Assembly: GCA_032622095.1 (NCBI GenBank)
Contig: CP136061.1
Span: 56,183,762-56,247,761, forward strand
Direction: 5' to 3'
DNA from: Siphonodentalium dalli
Taxonomy: Eukaryota; Mollusca; Scaphopoda; Gadilida; Siphonodentaliidae
DNA length: 64,000 nt
The stretch's first letter is position 1. Each line of letters opens with the position of its first letter. Below the pieces are notes generated by a model, which worked only from the letters and a program-made list of their open reading frames with translations, was not told the origin of the DNA and did not search any database. Shown piece by piece: positions 35,750 to 47,634 of this stretch. The translations under genes and the position numbers were made by a program.

Positions 35750-36889
35750 TCTACAAATGCACAATAAAGTTTGCGCCCACTTACAAGATACATGTTAATG
35801 AGTGCTTTTTCTTGAACCCCGTTTGGTTTGTACCAATGAGACCATTTTCATCAGACAATTTGGAAAGTCTTCTATTCAAGATTGATGTAAACATCTTAGC
35901 GAAACAACTCAATAAAGTTATCCCCCTATACGAATCGGGGCTCTCACGATCACCGCTTTTCTTATATATGGGCTGTATCATTCCAATGGCCCAATCTTCC
36001 GGGAAGAACCCGGTGTCCAATATCAAATTGAACATACCAATATACACTTCAATTAATTCATCGACTGAGTATTTTAAGTACTCATTATATACGTTATCTA
36101 CACCTGCCGCTTTATTGTGTTTAAGATTTGAGACCGCTTCCCGTATTTCCGCTTCGGTGATTTCGTCGTTTAATATACTCATGTGTGATTCAGTAAATAG
36201 CTCATCTATATGTTCACCCAAATCTGCGTTCTCGTCATCGCCCTCGTTTAATTTTTTTAAATGCTCGGCAAAACACTTTATATCGGGACCGGATCTATTA
36301 TCGCCCTTTTTGCCGATATCGCTCACTAAAGTATTGAGCTTTTTCCAAAAGTCTGCGGTAGATCGACCATGGAAATTTCTCAAATTAGAGATTTCAGACT
36401 CCCTTCTCTCTTTTATTTTCTTGTCCATCGTTTTTCTATAGTCGGTAGCCGCCTTGTCGGTCTCCATTGCGCGCCCCAGTACCAACACTGGTCACACCGC
36501 ATGTATTGTTCGCGGATTCAATTATGATTGCCGTTATTTCTCCGCAAATCTCATTTATTGCTTCGCTATTTGTACCGTTGACACTCGTGTCTCTAATTGC
36601 ATGTTTGACACCATTTACACGTTGACTATTTATATTTCCTGCGTAATTCTGACAGTGTTCGGATTTCCACCTCTTCGGTTTAGCTTTTATTAAATTCTTA
36701 TTATAATAATCCCGCGTGTCATTCTTACTCGGTCTTGTGACCCCAGAAATACATAAATCAAGTTCTATGTGTATACCTCTATGCCTGTCAGAAAACAAGG
36801 AATTAAACTCGTTTACTTTAAAATTTCTTACATCATGAAAAATGTCATTACTGCATATGGCGTAGTCAATAACACTCTTATCACTCTTA
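35750..36889 (-). pseudogene. LINE-B ORF2, EN end to RT motif A (5' fragment)
   Basis: Two overlapping frames joined by a frameshift near 36440-36490. The first carries the EN tail SVIDYAICS ... FSDRHRGIHIELDLC. The second carries the basic linker, NLKHNKAAGVDNVYNEYLKY, MIQPIYKKSGDRESPDSYRG and GLIGTNQTGFKKKHS. After another small shift it reads LYCAFVDLK, the first half of RT motif A, and ends at the insertion. The 5' truncation within EN is the usual result of incomplete reverse transcription. Confidence 0.85.
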
Positions 36890-37430
36890 TTACAAAATAT
36901 ACCAGGTGCTTTTGGAAGTTTCGCAACCAGGTTACTAGCTATATATACTACAGAAAAAGAGGTTAAAGTCTTTAGCTATACTCTGTTTGTTGAAACAGAC
37001 TTCATCATCTATTTTTAGACCTACACTATTATTTGTCTTTGCGCCCTTTTTTGAAGGAGTACCAAGTTTCTGAAGAGATTTCCAAGGTTTTTTGGGTTGT
37101 TTTTGTTTTCCTCAATTTTATTTCTGAAATGTGACAGTTTAGCATTTTTAACAAGGTGTTGGACTTTGTTTCTGAGTGTTTTGTACGAGTCAAAATAGCC
37201 AAATCTTTGGATTTCCTGAATTTATTTAATAGTGAGTCTCTTTGTTTTATATGGGAAAGTATTTCATCGTCCATCCAGTCATCCGTACTACGCCTAATCC
37301 TGACCTCTTTGATCGGAGCTACTTCATTTATTAAGGATAACAGTGCTTCCTTGAAAATGTGCCAAGCCCTCTGAGTTGTCGGGTATTCTGAAGAATAATT
37401 CACAGAGGCGTAGCCGAGGGTTATTTAAAC
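36890..37430 (-). repeat. second copy of LINE-A 5' segment (direct repeat flanking LINE-B)
   Basis: Matches 30040-30576 with about half a dozen differences (a 4-bp insertion, a 1-bp deletion, a few substitutions). The coding part (37403-37029, DDWMDDEILSHIKQRDSLL) is the same LINE-A linker. One copy abuts each end of LINE-B, in direct orientation, as a target-site duplication would, although it is very long. Confidence 0.85.
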
Positions 37431-37540
37431 CGAATACCCCACAGCGGGAGGGGATGATATAGTTCTTAATCCCTACTACTTGACGGTCCTTAAATCAACA
37501 TACCTCTTGTCAAATACCACTAGATTTCTGAAACTATAGC
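37428..37540 (+). repeat. dispersed repeat also present at 47733-47832
   Basis: Both places read 'aaccgaataccc-acagcgg', then 'ctactacttg' and 'ataccactagatttc', about 80% alike and in the same orientation. They flank the 10-kb element on each side. The right copy is inside the TIR element 47635-48425. Confidence 0.65.
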
Positions 37541-38974
37541 GAAGGGTAATGCGTGTTGTCTTGCACAAGTGCACTATAGTGGAGTCGCTTAACGAAAAAT
37601 CGTTCACTTTTGGATAAAAGCATGAAACTTGCAGGGTTGGTTGGGTATGTGGTCCACATCAACCAGTTAGCTGGTTCCAGAATGTTGGTGACCCCTTGAC
37701 CTTCAAATTGACCTTGACATTTCAAAAATTGGAGATTTAGGGGTATCTATTTTGTATCAAATATAACGGCTATATTAAAGGATATATAGACATTGGAGAT
37801 TGTCGAAGCGATACCATAGGTGTCCGCCTTTGTATCCACATTCAATTTGTCTATGATAATCCAAAATGGCCGCCATAATGGACGCCAAAATTACAAAAAT
37901 TGACGTTTTTTCACTAATATCTTTCAAATCAGTTCCTGCATTTTGGAACTGTTTGAGAATTGCAACTTTATTTTTGTATTGGTCTTGTTAACTGACCATT
38001 GGAGCAATGGAATATGCCATTCATGGGCTGCCACCTCCGATCCCTTAAAAATTCGATTTTACAGAAAGCGGTATAAATATTCACCAAAAATCACCATTGG
38101 GATTCTAGTCATATTTCGTCAATAAATGGGAAGAACTGTGCAATCTAAGTGACATATGCCATTTCTTATGAATATTCCAACTCAATTGTACCCAAAATTG
38201 TCAATTTGGCTCAAAATGGCAGCCAAAATGGCAGCCAAAATATGGAAAAAATGTAAATATTGCCACAGCGAGTCATGCAACCGCATACAAGTTGTGGTTG
38301 ATGAAAAAATGACTATTCTGTCTTATAGATATTGAATACTACCATTTCTGATGCACCTTGGTTAATTGTTACATTTTAAACACTGACATTACCAGAATTA
38401 TTGGATTTTTCTATCACAAACTTGACATAAAAAAATCGGCAAAAATTCACCTTTCAGGTTAAGACAATTTTCTCCAGTAAAATGGTATCGAAGGTGTTTA
38501 TTGTCATGATCTGTCTCAAATTACTCAAGATGGTTTGCAAAATGGCAACCAAATTTGTTAAAAAAAAATATTTTTCATATATATCCTGAATATTATTCTT
38601 TGATGTTCCGAAAAGGTAGCAAATTGTGACTCACTTTGTATTAACCATGTTACTTATGAGCATGACAAATTAATTATGAAGGATGCAGTACGGAATTTTG
38701 CCAAAAACTTCTTTTGGGATTCTGACCATGTTTTTTGTACGGAAATGGACAGAACTATGAAACTGAACTGAAAGGGGCATTATTATGAGGCTACGACAAT
38801 AAAATTGTGGCTCATTGGCATCGAAATGACTAATGTCAGGAAAACCGTTTCCCCAATTGTGCATATAAACCACCATCAGGATGTAGAACTCTCTGACATT
38901 ACCTCTATATCGATTACCATGTCCCTGAGTTATTGTGTAAAGCGATACCCACCCAAATTTACACATGTAAAACC

Positions 38975-40555
38975 CACCCATGAACATACACTCGCTCCAT
39001 ATATACATAAACACCACATAAATGACCATGTAGCCACTCGTTTTTACACACACACTTCATCCATGACCGTACATCCATATTTAGGTGTACCCGTACACCA
39101 CGCACTTGACTATATAGCCACAAGTCACCATGCAGGTATACTTCTACGCCTCACCCACGACCGTATAATCACTCTATATATAGCTCTACACCACATTCAT
39201 GATCATTCAGTCACTTCATGTATACATATTCGCCTCACCATTGGCCATACAATTACAGTTACTCCATGTATATATATATTTGCCACACCCATGGTCATGT
39301 AGTCACTCAAGCTACACATATACACTTCACCCGTAACAATAGAGTCACTCCAAGTACACATATACGCATCACCAATGGCCATACATACGTTCTATATATG
39401 CCAATACCCCGCTCACGCGACCATTCATACACCCAGGCTTGCATATACACCTCACTCATGGCAATTCAGCCACTCGGTGTATACTCATAACCACACTCGT
39501 GGTCATATAGTCAATCATTGTTTACAAATTGACATCACCATTGGCCATATATTCATATACACATATTGGCCGCACCAATGGTCATATAGCAACTAAAGAT
39601 ATACATATGCACCCCACCCATGCCAATAAAGTTACTCCAGGTATACATATACACCTCACCAGTGGCCATGTAGCTTTCAAGACATACTAATACCCAGCAC
39701 ATCACCTCACCATTGGCCATACAGTCACTCCCTGTATACACATGACCATATAGCCACGCAAGATATACATATACACCCCACTCATGACCATAGAGTCATT
39801 CAATGTATACATATACACCTCAGCATTGGATGGATACACCGATACCACATGGCCATTTGTATACTCCAGACATGCATATATACGCCTCACGCATGACAAT
39901 TCAGCCATTCGCTGTATACTCATACATCCGATCCATGATCATACAGCGACTCCCTGTATACATATATACCCCCTAATGGCAATACACCAACAGCAAAGAT
40001 GCACATAAATACCATATACACCTAAGATCACAATGCCACTTCATATATACCAACATGCTCGCCAATGACCATCCATCTATACATGTATGCATATACATTT
40101 CAACAATCATGACCATACAGCCGTTCCATATACACCTATAATTATTATACATATAAGCATACAACCACTCCTTATGTATCCATACGCACCACCCATTTTC
40201 ATACAACAAACACATGTATACATATACACTCATCCATGGCAATAAAGCCACCCAGTGTACACCTGTACATTCCACACATGATCATAAAGTCACTCCATAT
40301 ATACATAAACAACACACGGATGACATGTAGCTACTCTTGTTATACCCACACACAACTTCAATGACTATACAGCCACTCCACGTATACCTATTCACCTCAT
40401 GCATTAGCACTCCTTGTTTACCTGCATCTTACCATAAACACCACACCCATGACCATATAGACACTACTTGTATACCTTGTCACACCATTAGTGATTATAT
40501 TTCATGTATACCTATTCACATCATCTGTGACCACAAAGTCACTCCCTGACTACCA
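38975..40555 (+). repeat. ~41-bp minisatellite array inside the 10-kb element
   Basis: Same repeat as at 1-2110 (cacctcacc-atggccatatagtcactcc-tgtatacatata), about 38 units. The surroundings on the right (40560-40900) match 2111-2460, which ties the two arrays to the same parent element. Confidence 0.85.
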
Positions 40556-41130
40556 TTTTTACAAACATCATGTATTAAGTCGATCAATGTTGATCAATTT
40601 TGACGCTAATTTGTGAGAGTAGCCACATAAATTGGTCCCGCTCAACTCAGTTTCGAAGTTCTGCATGCCCATTTCCGTTCAGAAACATTGGCCAGAATCT
40701 CAAAAGAATTTTTTAGCCAAAATTCCACACTGCATCCTTTAAAATGAATTTGTCATGCCTCATAAGGTACTGGGACAACCATAATAGAAACTATAGTTTT
40801 CACTTGATTAAGTAACATGTTTAATAACCCAGTAGGTCACAATTTGCTACGTTTTCGAAACAGCAGAGAATAATGTTCGGGATATATATGAAAAATTGAA
40901 TAGTTGGATGCATAAGAAATGTTAGTATTCAATATATATAACACATAATAGTCAAATTTTGCTATCAACCACAACTTGTATGTGGTTACATGGCACGCAG
41001 CATGGGGCAATATTTACCATTTTTCACATTTTGGCCGCCATTTTTGTAGCCATTTTGAGCCAAAGTGACAATTTTTGAACCAATGAGTTGGAATATGCAT
41101 AATAAATGGAATGTCTCACTAACAAAATCT

Positions 41131-41240
41131 GATTATATATAATTCCACATATCTATTGATTATTTTCCATGTGCATTTCTTGTGTATTTATATAATGTGT
41201 AAAGCGCTTAGGGCCCCTTGCGGGGGATAGGCGCTATATA

Positions 41241-41278
<38 letters not shown>
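41131..41278 (+). mobile_element. short non-LTR/SINE 3' tail with (ATT)n
   Basis: About 150 bp inserted into an otherwise recognisable unit of the 10-kb element ('ctcacta|...|aaattgcacag'). It ends 'gtaaagcgcttagg ... ggcgctatataa' followed by ~12 ATT repeats, a tail type common on marine-invertebrate non-LTR elements and SINEs. Confidence 0.6.
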
Positions 41279-42408
41279 AATTGCACAGTTCTGCCTATTT
41301 CTTGATGAAATATGATTAGAAATCACAATGGTGATTTTGGTAAAATGTTATACCGCTTTCTGTAAAATCAAATTTTTGAGGGATCAGAAGGGTTTATGAC
41401 ATCATAAATGGCATATTTCATTGCTCCAATGGTCAGCTAACATGAACAGTACAACATAAATAGTCCGTGGGCCAATTCTCATAAAGCCTCTAGTTTAGAA
41501 GTTGGCTGCACCCCCCTCCAACAAAGGTTTTTATATATCAAATTAAAGGTCATTATATGACGCATCTGATTTTGCTTGTCGCCAGCTTCAGAGTCTGTCC
41601 CAAAATAGATTTTTTCAGGGAAGAAAACTCCTAACCCTTAATAAAATAAAAGTACAAGTGTCAGCGTATACAAATATGACTGCGGTTATAAAGTGAATAA
41701 GACATTGTTTATATTAATTACATATCACCATAAAACAACATGAGATACAACACTGGACCAATGTATAAGTTAGTTCGAAAAAATTGCGATAAATATTTTG
41801 AAATTGCGAAATATTACTTGAATTTTGAAAAATAGTGTCACATACAATTGGCTATAACTTGTGAAACACATGGGCTATTGGCGCGCAATATATCTCAAAA
41901 ATTGCCCCAAAGATCTGGAAAAACAATTTGGCTAATGGACTGATAATTATATTTCTGCGAAAATGCGCTGTGGGCATAAACTTAACCCCACCCCCTAAAA
42001 TATAATTTTCTCAGAAAAATGAAATGCATAGTTTACACTTAGAATGCCGCATGCAAAGGATGCTTTAGGGGCATAACATTTAAAGGTGTAGAGATTAATG
42101 AAGGGGAATTATAAACAACCTTGTCCGAACATGTTTTAATATGAAAATTTTGGGAAAAATGGTGGAAAATGTTATTTTTTACTAATTTCTCAAAATTTTA
42201 CAACATTGTGATTAAATTTTGACAGGGGTATGGAAAAGTCACCGAGGATACTGGTCCAGAAAATGTAAATTCATAAAACCTCACATGATCACTTTTTTGT
42301 CAACTATTTCATATTTTTTCAATTTTTATTTGAATTTTTGTACAAAGCCGATTATATATATATATTTCAACTGGTCACATATGGCTAGCAAATGCTGATG
42401 AGTGAGAC

Positions 42409-44060
42409 TTACGTTTTACTGGGAGGTTTTTTCTTATTTTGTGACACCGGACACAATTGACGATATATACAGCATCGGACACTTCATATTTGATAATTGT
42501 GTTAAGATGGCATCCAAAACGGCCACCAACATAGAAAATTTTCAAACTTACAGATACAAATTAAACTGGGTTCGTCATATGGGGATAAGGGAATTGTTCA
42601 TTAAGAAATTCATTCACTGGTGCTCCTCAACAAACAAAGAACTCTTATATGTTGTACCAACTCATTTATTGTGATGAATAATTGATTGACGAAAATGCCC
42701 AATAACTCTGCTCATCCTCAGTGTAGCCAGTTAAGTCAAAATTGGCACAACTTCGGTTATTCCATGCATATATCCTCACATTTCATATACCACTACATCC
42801 TGACACGTCGGCGGCCAAATAACAATTCGCATGAATCATTGTAGCCAATTGCAACTCGCAATAGTTATATAACTGTATTTGGATAGGGATGAAGTGTCAT
42901 CAATGCGTTGGTGACGCGTAGGGCTTCCGTGTCCCTCACGCAACGACCATGCGATGGCCCTCGAGGAAAACCAAACCCATATAATCCCATGCACTCATAT
43001 ATCTCATGCATGGTAACTATGCTTTATATACCAGTACTTCTGTTGCTGTTTCATTTTAGCCAGACCTATTTTCAACCGTGAGGGAGACAAGCAGAACTCC
43101 CATGGCTTGATTATATATTAGCGCTGGGAGATGGACCGGGCCACCCGGGGCGATCCGATACACTGCATGTCAAAAGGTTCAGTACATCAGGATTTTAGGA
43201 AAATATTTGACTCTGTTTAGCTGCTATGTTCTGCCCAGCTTGCGGGCATATATACTTGGTCAACTGAAATAATTTGGGTTTGTTAACAATCCGAAGATTA
43301 TAATAATAGCATGGTGTTGATCTATACTATGAACCCGACGGGCATGAAAGGGACAATGAAAGTGGACCGGTCGATCTTGAATAATATGCCTGAATCTTGC
43401 TTCATCATTGGTTATAGATTCGTTTTTATGCATGAGCATCTGGGTGCTGACTATTCCCTCTCTGTGTAGGGGGTAACATTATTTACATGAAAATCAAACG
43501 GGCATATAGGTAAAGGGACATACTTTAGGGACACCTCATGTCCCTCTGCCTATTGTTGTTATCATATACCATAAACATGTATCTCGTCCACTATAGATAG
43601 GGCTATGATTATATATGCCACACACCATAGGACTATATGGAGCCCGAATTGCATAGGGTTATAAGGACATGGCATTCTAGAATGGGTTGAGTTATTGTGT
43701 CAAGTAATTGCCTGATAGTTTGCACGAAATAAGTGTTGCTTAAGAAGTCTGTATTTTTGTTATTCTTGTTTAACAACAGGAGAACATTTATCGTAATTCG
43801 TGGACTTGAATACATGTCGGCTTGTCACATAAAGCACATACAAATTCATGACAGGATGTAAGTAGGTCATCATCGATATTAGTAGATTGTTGAACTTGTT
43901 GCATAATATGATACATTGCAATTCTTTTTCAGAATAAGTCATTATGCTACCCTTTTCCTGCAATCCGAGAATACAATCCTGGTATTCAGGCAATGCTTCA
44001 CACGTCATGCGTCCATGATACATTTCCAGACAATGCCAAATATTTATCAGGTGGTGATAA
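42409..44060 (-). pseudogene. left copy of the same gene, opposite strand (decayed, N-terminus missing)
   Basis: Read outward on the minus strand: INIWHCLEMYHGRMTCEALP then CEALPEYQ (43979-44002, the region where ALTGCD is expected), CHEFVCALCDKPTC (43812-43853; FVC.LYG-like block), LFRANYQAI (43706-43732), then a Pro-Cys-Pro stretch, and finally the homologue of the Cys-rich exon at 42409-42580 (ICICKFENFLCW, then stops). Its TAA at 42409-42411 aligns with the TAA at 45660-45662 of the right copy; the acceptor AG of the right copy is AT here. No HEEADT block is visible on this side, so the copy begins after it. Several frames and in-frame stops: pseudogene. Confidence 0.6.
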
Positions 44061-44109
44061 CAAAGACTCCTTGACAGGCTTCTATTTTTTTCGCGAATGG
44101 TTGAGTGCA

Positions 44110-45662
44110 TAATCTACATGTGTGTCAAAAACACTGAATTATATGTTTGCCATGGGGTGGAATATCACGTGATATGGTCCCCGAATGGTGACGTTCGCTT
44201 ACTGTTAGTTCCTGCTCTCGTGCTAGTATGTTACCACGAGGAAGCGGATACAGGTACTGTTACATGCAGCCAATGCACCACGCCTGGGTCGGAAGCTAGT
44301 TATTGTTTTATTCCACTGAGGACATGTCGAAATACTAGAATGTTATGTTTCTCAATGAATATGAGCTAGGATAGTTCTTCATACTAAATCCAAAAATAGG
44401 TCATGTGCCATTTCCGTAAACGACATAGCGGACAGTATTGTCCAATGATGTGTGTGAACCCTTGCCTCCAATTCACGCGTTGACAGGCTGCGACATTCAC
44501 AAATACCTATAAAATGAATCCGTTTGACTTCGTAGTCAACAGCAGTAAAATGTGATGCGACTTTAAATTTTATAGATATATCCTACCAAGAGTCTGCATG
44601 TGGGCTATATTATGGTGGGCCATAATTTCGTCTATTCGACAAATTAATGCACACGTTCTTATATTGTATAACCGAACACTGGAACACATCTTCTACCCCC
44701 AGCAGCCACAGACTCCTTAAGAAATCACATCAACACATCTTCGTGCGAAGTATATCAGTGATTGGCACATCATACTAACCCCCAAGCCTGGTGTACCATG
44801 CCATGACAGCCATGGCTGGTCGCTCTTTGATTGAGTCCTACAAACCAGACAGATTATACTTCTCCCGATGGACTGTGACTACTGAGCTTTGGCTGCAAAG
44901 ATTCATGTGAATCTGACACATGATCTTGTTTCAGCGCAGACTAACCATGTAACGGTGTATGTGAGAATGTCTACAATAACCGAAATAGTATTAATTTTGA
45001 CGACTCATATGATGAGTAGAGTGAGAGAACATTTAAGGACTATAGATACTAAAATTATAGAACAGGAAGTAGTAGCATGTCCTGAAAACTGTTGGCAACA
45101 CAATATTATATACTACAAAAGTCATTCCTTTATTGACAAATACTCCTCTGTATAATAACTATTTTTTTAAATATAAAATACTACACCTGAACACATGTTT
45201 ACATCAGAGATAGGCAACTTGAAATTGGAGGCTGGTAATTTGGGCATACAATTTAAATTTTCTTCAGAAAAATTATATAAAATGATATTACTTATCTAAA
45301 CAGGTCCAAAAGGCACATGTTTAGTGATGATTGTTTTAATATTTCTATACATTGACTTGTATCAAGCATTCTCCCAATGAATGATTATCTATAGTCCATA
45401 AGACAACGAATTACTCATTAGCTTAAATTAATTGAAACAATAGTAGGGTTCTATGGTCTGTTTATGGATACCAATGAACTCGTGATTAACAATTCCCTTG
45501 TCCCCAGATAACGAACTCAGTCACGTTTGTGGTGGAAAGTGTGAGAAACTTCGATCTTGTTGTCAAATATGGAGTGCATGTAATGCCGTATCTATTGTCA
45601 ATTGTGATCACTGTCCCGACATCCACGGCACAAATAAGAAAATACCGTTCTGTATAAGGTAA
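44110..45662 (+). pseudogene. right copy of HEEADT/ALTGCD/RANYQ-family protein gene (decayed)
   Basis: Read outward on the plus strand in several frames: LYVCHGVEY ... YHEEADT (44232-44252), then +1 frame VLLHAANAPRLGRKLVIV (44254-44307), LPPIHALTGCD (44462-44494), VLILYNRT (~44655), HLRAKYISDW (44736-44765), VPCHDSHGW (44793-44819) and a Cys-rich end (45508-45662: HVCGGKC, SCC, NCDHCPD). From memory this order matches a multicopy family of uncharacterised invertebrate proteins with HEEADTR, a later DTDV, HALTGCD, LPPT..AL..H..RANYQ..W, P.P..HGW and a tesmin-like Cys-rich C-terminus. The last part follows an acceptor-like 'cttgtccccag' and ends in TAA within aaGGTAAGT, so either a stop or a splice donor. 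Stops and frameshifts between blocks make it a pseudogene. Biochemical role unknown. Confidence 0.65.
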
Positions 45663-47634
45663 GTCTCACTCACAAGCCTTTGTATATATATAATCTTTCC
45701 ATAAAAATTCAAAGTAAAAATTGAAATATATACGAAATAGTTGCCAGAAAGGTGACCGTATAAAGTTTTATGAACTTAATAATTCTAGACCAGTGTTCTC
45801 GTGAGGTTATATCATTATATCATAGCCTATCAAAATTTAATAGAAATGTTGTAAATTTTACAGAAATTAGTAAAAATTCTCATTTTTCACATTTTTTTCT
45901 TCAAATTTTAATCTTAGATCACGTTTAGACACCGTTATTCACTTCATCACTCTGTACACTGTTTCAGTTTATGCTTCTAAAGCCAACTTGACATGCAGCA
46001 TTCTAAGTGTAAATTACATAATTCGTTTTTCTGCAAAAGTTATAATTTAGGGGGTGGGGTTAAGTTTACGCTCATATCACATTTTCACAGCAATATTCTT
46101 GGCATTCCATTCCGAAAATCGTTTTGATATGCCATTGGGGCAATGCTTGAACCATGTTGCCGATCAATAGCCCATGTGGTTCACAAGTTATAGCCATTTA
46201 TATGTGACCATTGTTTTCATAATCCAAGTAATTTTTCGCGATTTCAAAATATTTATCGCAATTTTTTCTAACTAGCTCATAAATTGGTATAGTTTTGTAT
46301 CTCGTATCATTTTACGATCAAATCTTATTAATATAAACTACAGATTGTGCAGTTTATTACCGCAATATTTTGTTTATGCTCTGACACTTGTACTCAAGAA
46401 AATATTCATTTTATTTTAGGGGTAAGAGTTGTCTTCCCTGAAAAATCTATTTTTGGACACTTTCTGAAACTGGCAACAAGCACAATCTGATGCGCCATAT
46501 GATGACCTTTAATTTGATATGTAGATACCTTTGTTGGAGGGGGTGCAGCCAACTCGAAAAATATCTTGTTTGGCCCACGGACTAAAAGTGAGAATTCCCA
46601 ACCAGTACCAAACAGCATAAACTGATCTTAAAGATAATAGAGAAAAAAATCAAATTTTTCAGTTCCAGCTGCCATTTTGGCCGCCAATTGTTTCCGCCAT
46701 TTGAGCCAAAGTGACAATTTTGGTACTAATGAGTTGGAATATGCATCAGAAATGGAATGCTTCACTAAAATTGCACAGTTCTGTCCATTTCTTGATGAGA
46801 TATGACTAGAAATCCCAATGGTAATATTTGGTAAAATTTTATACCGCTTTCTGTAAAATCGAATTGTTGAGGGATCAGAAGGGTTTATGACCCCATGAAT
46901 GGCATATTTCATTGCTCCAACTGTCAGTTAACATGAAAAATACAACATAAAGTCACAATTCTCAACCAGTACCAAACAGCATAAACTGATCTTAAAGACA
47001 TTAGAGAAAATTTCCACTTCCGGCTGCCATTTTGGGCGCCATTTCTGCAGCCATTTTGAGCCAAAGTTACAATTTTGGTACTAATAGTTGGAATATGCAT
47101 AAGAAATGGAAAGTTTCACTAAAATTAAACAGTTCTGCCCATTTCTTGATGAAATATGACTAGAAATCCCAATGGTGATTTTTGGCATATTTCATTGCTC
47201 CAATGGTCAGTTAACATGAACAATCCAACATAAGTCACAATTCTCAAACAGCATAAACTGATCTTAAAGATATTAGAGAGAAAAAATCAAATTTTCTACT
47301 TCCAGCTACCATTTTGGCGGCCATCTTGGACGGTGAGTTCCAATTTTACCCTATAATGGTGGCATTTTATCTTATCTTCACAAAAATGTATACATTTGTA
47401 TACACATGACAAGACTGTCTCACTATAATTTGCATAAAACTGACTTAGTAACCCGTCTGAAAAATGGCGGCCATGTTGGGCGCCATCTTTAATTTAACAG
47501 GTTCCACTTAACCGAAAGCTGGAACCAGCTGGATATGATCAGGGATAGAGTGGACAATATATATGCGAAGTTTGGTGCTTTTATCCGGAAGTGAACGATT
47601 CTTCCATTATTGTGGGCTAAGCAACTCCACTATA

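Larger units (their letters stand above)
30577..36889 (-). mobile_element. LINE-B: 5'-truncated non-LTR retrotransposon, interrupted by a HINE-like insertion
   Basis: Minus-strand element. It starts inside the endonuclease C-terminus (SVIDYAICS near 36870), continues through linker and RT (36798-35750), is broken at 32379-35745, and resumes with RT motif A (KAYDSVWREGLF) to the C-terminal zinc knuckle. The 3' end (about 30577-30620) has AATAAA and a short (ATTG)n tail, as in many CR1/L2/Jockey-type elements. Both sides are flanked by ~540-bp direct repeats of LINE-A. Confidence 0.85.
41461..46584. mobile_element. 5.1-kb long-TIR transposon with two head-to-head decayed gene copies
   Basis: Ends TAGTCCGTGGGCCAA ... 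TTGGCCCACGGACTA, with arms of ~1.15 kb (41461-42640; 45455-46584) roughly 80-85% alike. Inserted in the 10-kb element: the uninterrupted version 'acaacataaagtcac' at 46940 shows 'acaacataaa' on the left and 'aaagtgag' on the right, i.e. a 3-bp (AAA) or 4-bp (TAAA) target duplication. The centre (~44100) is the point from which one gene remnant reads right (plus) and another left (minus), so the element is a large diverged palindrome. The inverted arms include the last part of the gene on both sides. Confidence 0.8.
37577..47632. mobile_element. 10-kb foldback element with minisatellite and nested transposon
   Basis: Inverted ends TAGTGGAGTCGCTTA (37577) and its inverse ending CTCCACTA (47632) are flanked by TA on each side. 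Homology of the arms continues inward ('gaacgattcttcc', 'ccggataaaagca', 'agctggttccag'), then through repeated ~350-bp blocks with ccgccattttgg motifs (37840-38800 inverted against 40870-41460 and 46585-47340). Asymmetric interior: ~41-bp minisatellite (38975-40555), a short LINE/SINE 3' tail (41131-41278) and the 5.1-kb transposon (41461-46584). No gene of its own. It resembles large foldback/TIR elements of uncertain superfamily mobilised in trans. Confidence 0.7.

Noticed and set aside
38805-39302. 165-codon plus frame rich in H, T, I and Y
   Set aside because: Lies on the ~41-bp minisatellite; the period is not a multiple of three and units are degenerate.
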